A DNA stretch of 64,000 nt, from positions 796,310 through 860,309 of the forward strand of contig CAWFTJ010000008.1 in NCBI GenBank assembly GCA_963818685.1, read 5' to 3'. The stretch is from CAJCJE01 sp963818685 (GTDB lineage: Bacteria; Actinomycetota; Actinomycetes; Mycobacteriales; Pseudonocardiaceae). Below the pieces are notes generated by a model. That model worked only from the letters and a program-made list of their open reading frames with translations. It was not told where the DNA came from and searched no databases. Every line of letters begins with the position of its first letter. Position 1 is the stretch's first letter. The translations under genes and the position numbers were made by a program. Below, one piece after another: positions 1 through 8,146 of this stretch.

Positions 1-345
1 GGCGAGCGAGTGTTCCTTCACCTCGTGCACCGGCGCGTCCAGCCGCCAGTCGCCGACGTAGGCGTAACCCCATTTGCTGGACACGGTCACGTCGGCGTGC
101 CGACGATCGGCGAGCCAACCGGCGAGGAACTCCTCGGCGCGGCCGTACGAACGCGCCGCGTCGACCCAGCGGATGCCGGCCGCGTACGCCTCGTCCAGCA
201 CGGCCCAGCTGACCGCACGCAGCTCGTCGATGCCTCGGCGGGTGCCGAGTTCGTCCGCGCGGCCGAGGTTGATGTAGGCGGGCCTGCCGATCGCGGCCAG
301 CCCGACACCGAGCCGGCCGATGTCCGGTTTCCGTTCCGCGCCCAT
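1..345 (-). CDS. Aldo/keto reductase, N-terminal part (cut by window edge)
   Basis: On the complement, an ATG at 345 follows a good ribosome site (AAGGGGAG) and opens a frame that runs off the left edge. The protein starts MGAERKPDIGRLGVGLAAIG and contains an aldo/keto-reductase-like stretch: AYAAGIRWVDAARSYGRAEE holds the conserved Asp and Tyr, and TVSSKWGY holds the expected Lys. The family uses NADPH to reduce carbonyls in the cytosol. Only about 115 residues are present, so the substrate cannot be judged. The next gene leftward is outside the window. Confidence 0.75.
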   Translation of the reverse strand, partial: MGAERKPDIGRLGVGLAAIGRPAYINLGRADELGTRRGIDELRAVSWAVLDEAYAAGIRWVDAARSYGRAEEFLAGWLADRRHADVTVSSKWGYAYVGDWRLDAPVHEVKEHSLA

Positions 346-406
346 CACTCCCCTTCGCCGCCGGCCGACTCTTCGCCGCCCGTCGACCTCACCATGTCAA
401 ATCTAG

Positions 407-922
407 TTACGCGGCGCGGTTGCTGCTGAACGGACCGCGATACGCGGGCATGGTCGCGTCGGCGGGGTTGCCGCGCCTGCCGCCGCGCCAGTTCGCCAGC
501 CAGCGCTGTCGGATCCGGTAGTGCACGAACAGGCTCAGCCCGAGCCAGAACATGGGGAAGGCGGGCCAGAAGAACGGCGCCCGCGAATGGACCCAGCCCG
601 CGATGAGGGTGATCGCCATCACCGAGACGATGCCGGCGTGCACGGTAAGCGCGGCGCCCCAGCCGCTGTCGCGCCGTTCGGGCAGCGGCTCCGGCCTTGG
701 CCTGCCATAGTCGACCGGCCACGACTCCCTTGGCAGGTCCTTGACGATCGCCGGCAGTTCCTCGCGGAAGGTCGCCGCGTAGATCCTGGTCATCCGCTCC
801 TCGACCTCGGACACGGTGAGCCTGCCGTCCTGGCTTGCCTTGGTCACGGTCTCGACGAACGCCTCGCGTTCCGCGTTCGACGCCCGCACGCCCTCGCTCG
901 GTGTTTCTGATTCCGCTGTCAT
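407..922 (-). CDS. DUF1707 domain membrane protein with 2TM tail
   Basis: The N-terminal ~55 residues (VRASNAEREAFVETVTKASQ, then GRLTVSEVEERMTRIYAA) match the DUF1707/SHOCT-like domain seen at the start of many actinobacterial membrane proteins. Two hydrophobic helices follow (around VHAGIVSVMAITLIAGWV and FPMFWLGLSLFVHYRI), with a basic C-terminus, as in the 2TM family. The function is unknown; such proteins are often tied to envelope stress. A start 36 bases further upstream (958) is also possible. Neither start has a convincing ribosome site, so the shorter one is given here because the conserved domain begins just after it. Confidence 0.7.
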   Translation of the reverse strand: MTAESETPSEGVRASNAEREAFVETVTKASQDGRLTVSEVEERMTRIYAATFREELPAIVKDLPRESWPVDYGRPRPEPLPERRDSGWGAALTVHAGIVSVMAITLIAGWVHSRAPFFWPAFPMFWLGLSLFVHYRIRQRWLANWRGGRRGNPADATMPAYRGPFSSNRAA

Positions 923-1002
923 GACACCATGATCGTCGCTGGTCAGCGGTGTGCGCATCGGCTCAGCACCGTCATTGTCACGTACGACTGTCGACGTAGC
1001 GC

Positions 1003-2085
1003 TCAGGCGTCGTAGTCAACGGTGATCTTGTCGGACACCGGGACGCTTTGGCAGGTCAGCACGAATCCGGCCGCGATTTCGGCGGGTTCGAGGGCGAAGT
1101 TGCGCAGCATCTTCACCTCGCCGTCGACGACCTTGGCGCGACACGTGCCGCACACCCCGCCCTTGCACGCGAACGGCAGGTCCGGCCGGGCGCGCTGCGC
1201 GCCGTCCAGGATGCGCGTCTCGCACGGGATGCTGGTCGTGGTGCTGCGACCGTCGAGCAACACGGTGACCTCGCTGCTCGCCCCGACAACGCCGGGCTCC
1301 TCGTGCCGAACCGGCTCGGGCGGTACGTCGTCGACGTAGAACAACTCCTGGTGCACGCGCTCGCGCGGCACGCCCAACGATGCGAGCAGCGCCTTCGCCT
1401 CGGTGACCAGGCCGAACGGCCCGCACAGCCACCAGTGGTCGACCGACTCAGGGTCGACGAGCACGTCGAGCAGGCGGGTGAGCTTCTCGGTGTCGAGCCT
1501 GCCGGTGAACAGGTCCGTCTCGCGCGGTTCACGGGACAGGACGTGCACCAGGTCGAGCCGGGCCGGCCAGCGGTCCTTCAGGTCAGCAAGCTCGTCGGCG
1601 AACATCACCGTGCCGGTGCGCCGGTTGCCGTAGAGGACGGTGGCCGTGCTGGCGGGGTCGGCAAGGACCGAGGACACGATGGAGAGCACCGGCGTGATGC
1701 CCGAGCCTGCCGCGATCAGCACGTGGTGTCCGGGGTCGGACAGATCCGGGGTGAAGTTGCCGGTCGGCGTGGCCACCTCGATCTCGTCGCCGGGCCGGAC
1801 GTCGCGCACCAGCCAGGTGGAGAACAGCCCGTCCGGCACCTCCCGCACGCCGATCCTCGGCTTGGCGCCGGCAGGCGCGCAGATCGAGTAGGACCTGCGC
1901 TCCTCGCGGCCGTCGACCATCCTGCGCAGGGTGAGCGACTGACCGGGCCGGAAGTCGTAGTCGGCGGCGAGGTCGGGCGGCACGTCGAAGGTGACCGCGA
2001 CCGCGTCGTCGCACAGCGGGCTGACCTCGGCGACGGTGAGGGTGTGGAAATCCGTGCGGCGACGGGAGGTCAGGGTCGCGATCAC
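1003..2085 (-). CDS. paaE: Phenylacetyl-CoA epoxidase reductase subunit PaaE
   Basis: Electron-transfer subunit that passes electrons from NADPH to the diiron oxygenase PaaA in ring epoxidation of phenylacetyl-CoA. About 360 residues: a ferredoxin-reductase FAD/NAD part first (RPGQSLTLRR and RRSYSICAP for FAD binding, AAGSGITPVLSI for NAD), then a plant-type 2Fe-2S domain with the Cys pattern in FACKGGVCGTCRAKVVDGEV and a last Cys in FVLTCQS. Last gene of the leftward paaZABCDE operon and directly adjacent to paaD, whose stop codon touches this start. Length and domain order are normal for PaaE. Confidence 0.93.
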   Translation of the reverse strand: MIATLTSRRRTDFHTLTVAEVSPLCDDAVAVTFDVPPDLAADYDFRPGQSLTLRRMVDGREERRSYSICAPAGAKPRIGVREVPDGLFSTWLVRDVRPGDEIEVATPTGNFTPDLSDPGHHVLIAAGSGITPVLSIVSSVLADPASTATVLYGNRRTGTVMFADELADLKDRWPARLDLVHVLSREPRETDLFTGRLDTEKLTRLLDVLVDPESVDHWWLCGPFGLVTEAKALLASLGVPRERVHQELFYVDDVPPEPVRHEEPGVVGASSEVTVLLDGRSTTTSIPCETRILDGAQRARPDLPFACKGGVCGTCRAKVVDGEVKMLRNFALEPAEIAAGFVLTCQSVPVSDKITVDYDA

Positions 2086-2577
2086 TCAGATCTCCTTGAC
2101 GTGTTCGAAGGGTTCGCGGCAGTCCAGGCAGCGGAACAGCGCACGGCAGGCGGTCGCGCCGAACCTCGACACCTCTTCGGTGTTGGCCGACTGGCAGTGC
2201 GGGCAACGCACGCGCCGCACCGAAGGCCCGAGGCTCAACGGGATCGGGCCACTGCCGGGCTTCGGCGCGCGAGCGGGCGGGGCGATGCCGGCCTCGGCGA
2301 GTTTGCGCAGGCCCTCCGCGCTGATCCAGTCGCTGCTCCAGGCCGGGCTCAGCGCGACCCGGATGTCGACCTCGGCATAGCCCGCGTCGCGCAGCGTGTG
2401 TTCGAGGTCGTCGCGCATGGTGTCCATGGCAGGGCAGCCGGTGTAGGTCGGCGTGATGGTCACCGCTACCCGACCGTCCGATTCGGACACTTCGCGAAGC
2501 ACGCCGAGATCGGCCAGCGTGAGCATGGGCAGTTCGGGATCGGTCACCGTTTCGGCGATGGCGCGCGCGGTCACCAT
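2086..2577 (-). CDS. paaD: Phenylacetate degradation protein PaaD (MIP18/DUF59 family)
   Basis: Accessory protein of the phenylacetyl-CoA epoxidase, thought to help build its iron or iron-sulfur centres. The first ~90 residues are the DUF59 fold (TDPELPMLTLADLGVLREV, then TPTYTGCPAMDTM with the conserved Cys). The tail carries four cysteines in CPHCQSAN and CLDCREPF, a zinc-ribbon pattern typical of PaaD. The ATG at 2577 overlaps the end of paaC by seven bases, indicating translational coupling. The same reading frame continues upstream through paaC only because paaC has a frameshift; that longer reading is not a real fusion. Confidence 0.9.
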   Translation of the reverse strand: MVTARAIAETVTDPELPMLTLADLGVLREVSESDGRVAVTITPTYTGCPAMDTMRDDLEHTLRDAGYAEVDIRVALSPAWSSDWISAEGLRKLAEAGIAPPARAPKPGSGPIPLSLGPSVRRVRCPHCQSANTEEVSRFGATACRALFRCLDCREPFEHVKEI

Positions 2578-3450
2578 GTCGCCTCCGGATGGGCCCGTGC
2601 GACGCATTGCAGTTCCGCGATGATGAAGCCGAAGGACTCGGTGTGCACGCCGTCCCGGCCCATCCGTCCGGAAACCCCGCCGAGTGCGGCGACTTCCGGT
2701 TTGGTCAGCGTAGCCGTGTCGATGACCTTGGCGAGCACGTCGTCGAACTCGGCCCGCAGTTCGGCCGGGTCGACGGCGACGCCCACCAGGCCACGCTCGA
2801 TGGGATGCGTGACGAACAGTTCGTCGACCAGCGGCCACACAGCGTCCAAACCGGACTGCATGCGCTGGTGCGACAACTCGGTGCCGTCGCCGAGGCGGAC
2901 CACCCAGTTGGCCGCGTAGTCGCGGTGGTAGGTGACCTCCTTTGATGCCCTTCGCCGCGATGGCGGCGAGCACCTGGTCACGAGACGCGGTGAGCCGGTT
3001 CAGCAGGGCAAGGCGCCAGGTGGCGAACACGAGCAGCCGCGCCATGGAGAAGGCGAAGTCGCCGTTCGGCGCTTCGACAAGCCGGACGTTGCCGAACTCG
3101 GCCTCGTCGCGGAAGAACGCGTAGTAGTCCTCGCCCCGCCCGGTGCCGTCGGCCTTGCCCGCGCGGGCGTAGAGCAGCCGGGCTTGGCCGATCAGGTCGA
3201 GGCCGATGTTGGCCAGCGCGACCTCGTCCTCAAGCTCCGGCGCGTTCGTGCACCACTGCTGCAACCGGTGCGACATGATCAGCGCGTCGTCGCCCAGCAT
3301 CAGGCAGTACCGCGCGAGCGCGCCACCGTCCACACCGGACGGTAGACTGGTGTCGACCCCGGCGAGCGGTTCGGCGAACCCGGTGCCGAACGCCCACCTG
3401 GTGTCGTCGCTGTACTCGCCTAGCGCCTCGTAGGCGTTGTCGAAGGACAT
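2571..3450 (-). pseudogene. paaC: Phenylacetyl-CoA epoxidase subunit PaaC, one-base frameshift
   Basis: Structural, catalytically inactive partner of PaaA in the epoxidase. The start (MSFDNAYEALGEYSDDTRWA, ATG at 3450, ribosome site GAGGGCGAG) and N-terminal half are in one frame, up to IAAKGIK. The C-terminal half (EVTYHRDYAANWVVRLGDG, then TELSHQRMQSGLDAVWP) is in another. The switch lies at 2,938-2,943, where the coding strand reads ATCAAAGGAGGTC; removing one A restores an unbroken PaaC. Both halves are well conserved, so this is either a sequencing error in a short run or a very recent mutation. A real frameshift should cripple the whole epoxidase, so an error is more likely. Confidence 0.88.
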
Positions 3451-3461
3451 CGGTCTCGCCC

Positions 3462-3755
3462 TCACATGTGCGGTACGTTGTCGGGAATGGTGTAGAAGGT
3501 CGGGTGCCGGTAGACCTTGTCGCCGCTTGGCGCGAAGAACGGGTCCTTCTCGTCCGGGCTGGACGCGGCGATACTGGTCGCCTGCACGACCCAGATGCTC
3601 ACGCCCTCGTTGCGCCTTGTGTAGAGGTCGCGGGCGTTGCGAAGGGCCATCTCGTCGTCGGCCGCGTGCAGCGAGCCGACGTGCACGTGGTTGAGGCCGC
3701 GCTTGCCGCGCACGAACACCTCGTACAGCGGCCAGTCGTGCTTGATCTCGCTCAT
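3462..3755 (-). CDS. paaB: Phenylacetyl-CoA epoxidase subunit PaaB
   Basis: Small (97 residue) subunit that bridges PaaAC heterodimers in the epoxidase. The whole protein matches the family: WPLYEVFVRGKRGLNHVHVG at the start, ALRNARDLYTRRNEGVSIWV in the middle, and the C-terminal DKVYRHPTFYTIPDNVPHM. The start overlaps the paaA stop by four bases (ATGA), showing coupled translation inside paaZABCDE. Eleven bases separate its end from the paaC start. No anomalies are visible. Confidence 0.95.
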   Translation of the reverse strand: MSEIKHDWPLYEVFVRGKRGLNHVHVGSLHAADDEMALRNARDLYTRRNEGVSIWVVQATSIAASSPDEKDPFFAPSGDKVYRHPTFYTIPDNVPHM

Positions 3756-4696
3756 GCCCGGACTCCCGCCTTCTTCGCCGCGTGCGCGGCAGCTGCCTCA
3801 CGCACCCACGCGCCGTCCTCGGATGCCTTGCGGCGCTGGGCGATCCGCTGCGTGTTGCACGGGCCGTTGCCGCGCAACACCTTGCGGAACTCGTCCCAGT
3901 CGATCGCGCCGAAGTCGTAGTGCCCGCGCTCCGCGTTCCACTTCAGGTCCGGGTCTGGCAGCGTGACGCCGAGCGCTTCTGCCTGCGGCACGGACATGTC
4001 GACGAACCGCTGGCGCAGCTCGTCGTTGGTGTGCCGCTTGATCTTCCAGGCCATGGACTGCTCGGTGTTCGGCGATTCCGCGTCCGGCGGGCCGAACATC
4101 ATCAGCGACGGCCACCACCAGCGGTTGGTCGCGTCCTGCACCATTTTCCGCTGGGCCTGCGTCCCGCGCATCATGGTCATCAGCAGTTCGTAGCCCTGCC
4201 GCTGGTGGAAGGACTCCTCCTTGCAGATGCGGATCATGGCCCGCGCGTACGGGCCGTAGGAGCTGCGGCACAGCGGCACCTGGTTGCAGATGGCGGCGCC
4301 GTCCACCAGCCAGCCGATCACGCCCACGTCGGCGAAGGTCAGCGTCGGATAGTTGAAGATCGACGAGTACTTCTGCTTCCCGTTGATCAGCTTGTCGGTC
4401 AGGTCGGCCCGGTCCGCGCCGAGCGTTTCCGCCGCCGAGTACAGGTAGAGCCCGTGCCCTGCCTCGTCCTGCACCTTGGCCAGCAGGATCGCCTTGCGCC
4501 GCAACGAGGGCGCGCGGGTGATCCAGTTGCCCTCGGGCTGCATGCCGATGATCTCGGAGTGCGCGTGCTGCGCGATCTGCCGGATCATGGTCCTGCGGTA
4601 GCCCTCCGGCAGCCAGTCGCGCGGCTCGATGCGCTGGTCGCGCTCGATGGTGTGCTCGAAGTGTTCGAGCAGCTCGGGTTCTTCGACGGTTGTCAT
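3752..4696 (-). CDS. paaA: Phenylacetyl-CoA epoxidase catalytic subunit PaaA
   Basis: Diiron oxygenase that forms the 1,2-epoxide of phenylacetyl-CoA, using electrons from PaaE. 314 residues, a normal length. Likely iron ligands are visible: Glu48 (HSEIIG), Glu78 and His81 (KVQDEAGHG), and Glu161 and His164 (ICKEESFHQRQG). The Trp-rich stretch NRWWWPSLMMFGPPD is typical of the family. The start overlaps the paaZ stop by four bases, so it is translated together with paaZ and paaB. Confidence 0.96.
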   Translation of the reverse strand: MTTVEEPELLEHFEHTIERDQRIEPRDWLPEGYRRTMIRQIAQHAHSEIIGMQPEGNWITRAPSLRRKAILLAKVQDEAGHGLYLYSAAETLGADRADLTDKLINGKQKYSSIFNYPTLTFADVGVIGWLVDGAAICNQVPLCRSSYGPYARAMIRICKEESFHQRQGYELLMTMMRGTQAQRKMVQDATNRWWWPSLMMFGPPDAESPNTEQSMAWKIKRHTNDELRQRFVDMSVPQAEALGVTLPDPDLKWNAERGHYDFGAIDWDEFRKVLRGNGPCNTQRIAQRRKASEDGAWVREAAAAHAAKKAGVRA

Positions 4697-6715
4697 GACT
4701 TCGCCACCAGGGTCAGCACGTCGTATTTCGCCACCGACGAACCGTCCTGTTTGGTCACGTCGGCGTCCCAGCGGACCTCGCCGTAGTCGGCGTTCTCGCG
4801 CGGGGTGATCTGCTTGGCGGTCAGCGTCACGGTGAGTTCGTCACCGGGATAGACCGGGGTGAGGAACCGCAGGTTCTCCAGGCCGTAGTTGGCCAGCACC
4901 GGACCGGGCTCTGGCGAGACGAACAGGCCGGCCGCGAACGACACGACCAGGTAGCCGTGCGCGACGATCCCGCCGAACAGCGGGTTCGCCTTCGCCGCTG
5001 CCTCGTCGGTGTGCGCGTAGAAGGTGTCGCCGGTGAACTCGGCGAAGTGGTCGATGTCGGCCTTGGTGACCGTGCGCGGACCGGCCACCACCGAGTCGCC
5101 GATGCGCAGGTCGGCGAGGGACTTGCGGAACGGGTGCACGCCCTCGGCGCGCTCGGTGCCGGCGACCCAGCGGCCGGTGATCCTGCTGAGTACGGCCGGG
5201 CTGGCCTGCACGGCCGTCCGCTGCATGTGGTGCAGCACGCCGCGAATACCGCCCATCTCCTCGCCGCCACCGGCTCGGCCGGGACCGCCGTGCACGAGCG
5301 CGGGCAGCGGCGAGCCGTGGCCGGTCGACTCCTTGGCGTCTGTCGCGTCGAGCACCAGCATCCTGCCGTGCCAGGGCGCGACGCCGAGCACGACATCCCT
5401 GGCGAAGTCGGCGTCGCCGGTGACGACCGAACCGACCAGGCTGCCGGCACCACGTGCGGCGAGTTCGACGACCTGCTCGGTCGACGTGTACGGCAGCAGC
5501 GTGCTGACCGGCCCGAACGCCTCGACCTCGTGCGGTTCGGCGCGGTCGACGTCGTCACAGCGCAGCAGCACCGGGGAGATGAACGCGCCGCGCTCGGCGT
5601 CCGCGTCCACCACGTCGACGTGCTGTGGGTCGCCGTACACGACGGAGGCGACCGACATCAGCGACTTGAGCGAGCGGCGCACCTCCTCGCGCTGTTCAAG
5701 GCTGGCCAGCGCGCCCATCCGCACTTCACCGGTCGGGTTGCCGACGGTCACCTTGGCCAGCCGCTCGCTCGCCGCGTCGCGCGACCGCGTCGATCTGCTC
5801 GGCCGGCACGAACGCGCGGCGGATGGCCGTGCACTTCTGGCCCGCCTTCACGGTCATCTCGGTGACGAGTTGTTTGACGTAGAGATCGAACTCAATGCTG
5901 CCCGGTTTCACGTCCGGGCCGAGGATCGAGCAGTTCAGCGAGTCGGCCTCGGCGTTGAACCGCACCGAGTTGCGCACGATCGCCGGGTGCGCGCGCAGCT
6001 TGTTCGCGGTCGACGCCGACCCGGTGAACGAGACGAGATCCTGCTCGGTGACGTGGTCGAGCAGGTCGCCGACGCTGCCGGCGACGAACTGGACCGACCC
6101 CTCGGGCAGCAGCCCCGACTCGATGATCAGCTCGACGAGGCGCGCGGTGAGGTACGCGGTCTGGCTGGCCGGCTTGATCAGGCTCGGCACGCCGGCGATG
6201 AAGGCGGGCGCGAACTTCTCCAGCGGGCCCCAGACCGGGAAGTTGAACGCGTTGATCTGGATGGCGACGCCACGCAGCGGGGTGGCGATGTGCTGGCCGA
6301 CGAACGTGCCGCCCTTGCTCAGCGGCTCGACGGCGCCCTCAACGTAGACGGTGTCGTTGGGCAGTTCGCGGCGGGCCTTGCTGGAGTAGCCGAACAGCAC
6401 GCCGATGCCGCCGTCGATGTCGAACTTGGAGTCGCCGAGTGTGGCACCGGTGCGGGCGGACAGCGCGTACAGCTCCTCGCGGTGCTCACGCAGGTATCCG
6501 GCGAGTTCCTTGAGCAGCGCGGCCCGCTGGTGAAAGGTCAACGCGCGCAGCGCCGGCCCGCCGACGGTGCGGCCGTAGGCGAGCGCGCCCGCCATGTCGA
6601 TGCCGGTCGAGGAGATCCGGGCGACCTCCTCGCCGGTGGTCGCGTCGTGCAGTGGTGTGCCCTCGTCCGGCGCGGTGTGCCAGCCGCCTGCCACGTAACT
6701 GCGCAACAAAGCCAT
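4693..6715 (-). pseudogene. paaZ: Ring-opening bifunctional enzyme PaaZ, one-base frameshift
   Basis: PaaZ hydrolytically opens oxepin-CoA with its C-terminal MaoC-type hydratase domain and oxidises the resulting aldehyde with its N-terminal aldehyde dehydrogenase domain. The first frame runs from MALLRSYVAGGWHTAPDEG (ATG 6715, ribosome site GGAGGCGA) through the active-site segment TVKAGQKCTAIRRAFVP. The second frame resumes at RLAKVTVGNPTGEVRMGALAS and continues to the hydratase motif FTGDTFYAHTDEAAAKANP and LFGGIVAHGY. The break is at 5,773-5,784, where the coding strand reads GTCGCGCGACGCGG. Adding one C gives a continuous protein, so a missed base in a GC repeat is the simplest explanation. 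Confidence 0.9.
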
Positions 6716-6738
6716 CCGGTTCGCCTCCAGCGGTATTA

Positions 6739-6760
6739 ACCAACCGTCCGTTCAGTAAGT
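6739..6760. promoter_or_regulatory. PaaR-type operator upstream of paaZABCDE
   Basis: A 22-bp imperfect palindrome begins ACCAACCGTCCG and ends TTCAGTAAGT. It fits the PaaR box described in Corynebacterium (ACTNACCG half, NNCGNN centre, CGGTNAGT half) with only two deviations. It lies in the 70-bp gap between paaH and paaZ, just upstream of the paaZ ribosome site, so it should repress the paaZABCDE transcript in the absence of phenylacetyl-CoA. Confidence 0.75.
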
Positions 6761-6785
6761 AATAATAACCCCGATTCAGTTCCAC

Positions 6786-7646
6786 TCAAAGCTCTGTCCA
6801 TTCAAAGAAGCCGCGACCGCTCTTGCGACCCAGCTCGCCACGTGCGACCTTGTCGCGCAGCAGCTGCGGCGGGGCGAACCGGTCACCGAGCTTCGAAGTG
6901 AGGTATTCGGCGACGGCCAGCCGCACGTCAAGGCCGACCAGGTCGGTGGAGCGCAGCGGGCCCATCGGGTGCCGGTAGCCGAGTTCCATGGCGGTGTCGA
7001 TGCCCTCGGCATCGGTGACGCCCTCCTCCAGCATGCGGATGGCCTCAAGGCCGAGCAGCACACCAAGCCTGCTGGTCGCGAAGCCGGGCGAGTCGTTGAC
7101 CACCACGTCGGTCTTGCCGATGGCGCGCACCCAGCTCGTCGCACTGTCCCGCACGGACTCGGCGGTCGCGCGGGTCAGCACGATCTCGACAAGCTTGGAC
7201 GCGGGCACCGGGTTGAAGAAGTGCATGCCGAGAAACCGTTGCGGGCGGCGCAACACCGAGGACAATTCGGTGATGGACAGCGATGAGGTGTTGCTGGCCA
7301 ACACGGCGTCCGGGTTGAGTACGCCCTCCACTGCGGCCAGGATCTCGGTCTTGAGCGCGGGAATCTCCGGCACGGCCTCGATGACCACCTCGGCGTCGGC
7401 CGGCAGCGCGGTCGGCTCGGTGACCAGACCAACCCGCGCGAACGCCTCGTCGGCGTCGTCGAGTTTGCCCAGTTCGACCGCCTTGCGCAGCCCGGCCGCG
7501 ATCCGCTCCCCCGCCGCCTTTGCCGCCTCCGCGTCACTCTCTACTACAACGACCTCGGTGCCCGCCGCGGCGAAGACCTGGGCGATCCCGGCGCCCATCC
7601 GGCCGCCGCCGATCACGCCGAGCTTGCGCGGGATGTTCTCGGTCAT
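6786..7646 (-). CDS. paaH: 3-hydroxyacyl-CoA dehydrogenase (PaaH-like)
   Basis: NAD-dependent oxidation of a 3-hydroxyacyl-CoA; in this setting the likely substrate is 3-hydroxyadipyl-CoA, made downstream of PaaZ. The N-terminus has the Rossmann motif GVIGGGRMGAGIAQ. The catalytic segment is GMHFFNPVPASKLVEI, and the C-terminal domain contains DSPGFATSRLGVLLGLEA. About 286 residues, a normal single-domain length. The ATG at 7646 is preferred over an upstream one at 7670 because it has the ribosome site GGAAGGA. It diverges from paaI, and one PaaR box lies between them. Sequence alone cannot exclude a 3-hydroxybutyryl-CoA role. Confidence 0.88.
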   Translation of the reverse strand: MTENIPRKLGVIGGGRMGAGIAQVFAAAGTEVVVVESDAEAAKAAGERIAAGLRKAVELGKLDDADEAFARVGLVTEPTALPADAEVVIEAVPEIPALKTEILAAVEGVLNPDAVLASNTSSLSITELSSVLRRPQRFLGMHFFNPVPASKLVEIVLTRATAESVRDSATSWVRAIGKTDVVVNDSPGFATSRLGVLLGLEAIRMLEEGVTDAEGIDTAMELGYRHPMGPLRSTDLVGLDVRLAVAEYLTSKLGDRFAPPQLLRDKVARGELGRKSGRGFFEWTEL

Positions 7647-7684
7647 CGAGCGTCCTTCCCTTGACACCATTGGCCGGATACATT

Positions 7685-7706
7685 ATTAACCGTCCATTCG
7701 GTCAGT
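7685..7706. promoter_or_regulatory. PaaR-type operator between paaH and paaI
   Basis: A second copy of the PaaR box, reading ATTAACCGTCC then ATTCGGTCAGT. The perfect ACCG/CGGT arms with six bases between them match the half-site spacing of the box in front of paaZ. It sits 20 bp before the paaI GTG and about 40 bp before the paaH ATG, so one repressor site could control both divergent transcripts. Confidence 0.75.
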
Positions 7707-7726
7707 TAGCAAGGTTGGAGAGCCGG

Positions 7727-8146
7727 GTGTCACACGACGCGGTCCTGGCGATGTTCGCCGCCGATCGGGCCTCACAGTCGCTCGGTATCGAGGTGCTTGA
7801 GATCGGCGAGGGGCGTGCCGTGGTCAGCATGCGCGTCCGGGAGGACATGGTCAACGGGCACGACATCGCCCACGGCGGCTACCTGTTCCTGCTCGCCGAC
7901 ACCGCGTTCGCCTGCGCCTGCAACAGCTACGGACCGGTCACGGTCGCGGCGGGCGCGGAGATCTCCTTCGTCACCGCAGGCCGACTGGGCGATGTGCTCG
8001 TAGCTGTTGCCGAGGCGCGGACCCGCTACGGTCGCAACGGCATCTACGACGTCACCGTGCACCGTGCCAATCCCGACGGCGACGATCCCGAAGGGCGCAC
8101 CGTGATCGCGGAATTCCGTGGTCGTTCCCGAGAGGTTGCGAAATGA
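7727..8146 (+). CDS. paaI: Hydroxyphenylacetyl-CoA thioesterase PaaI
   Basis: Hot-dog thioesterase that releases CoA from hydroxylated phenylacetyl-CoA or dead-end intermediates of the paa pathway. The signature MVNGHDIAHGGYLFLLADTA is intact, including the HGG and the catalytic Asp; the end of the protein has TRYGRNGIYDVTVHRA. 139 residues, normal for PaaI. A GTG at 7727 is chosen because it follows GGAG with proper spacing. Its stop overlaps the paaK start (ATGA). Confidence 0.92.
   Translation: MSHDAVLAMFAADRASQSLGIEVLEIGEGRAVVSMRVREDMVNGHDIAHGGYLFLLADTAFACACNSYGPVTVAAGAEISFVTAGRLGDVLVAVAEARTRYGRNGIYDVTVHRANPDGDDPEGRTVIAEFRGRSREVAK

Noticed and set aside
1048..2919. A 623-codon plus-strand open frame across paaE and paaD
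   Set aside because: Antisense shadow of clearly identified paa genes.
2086..3801. A 571-codon open frame that would fuse PaaB-like, PaaC and PaaD sequence
   Set aside because: It is produced by the one-base frameshift in paaC; PaaB, PaaC and PaaD are each better explained as separate genes with their own starts.
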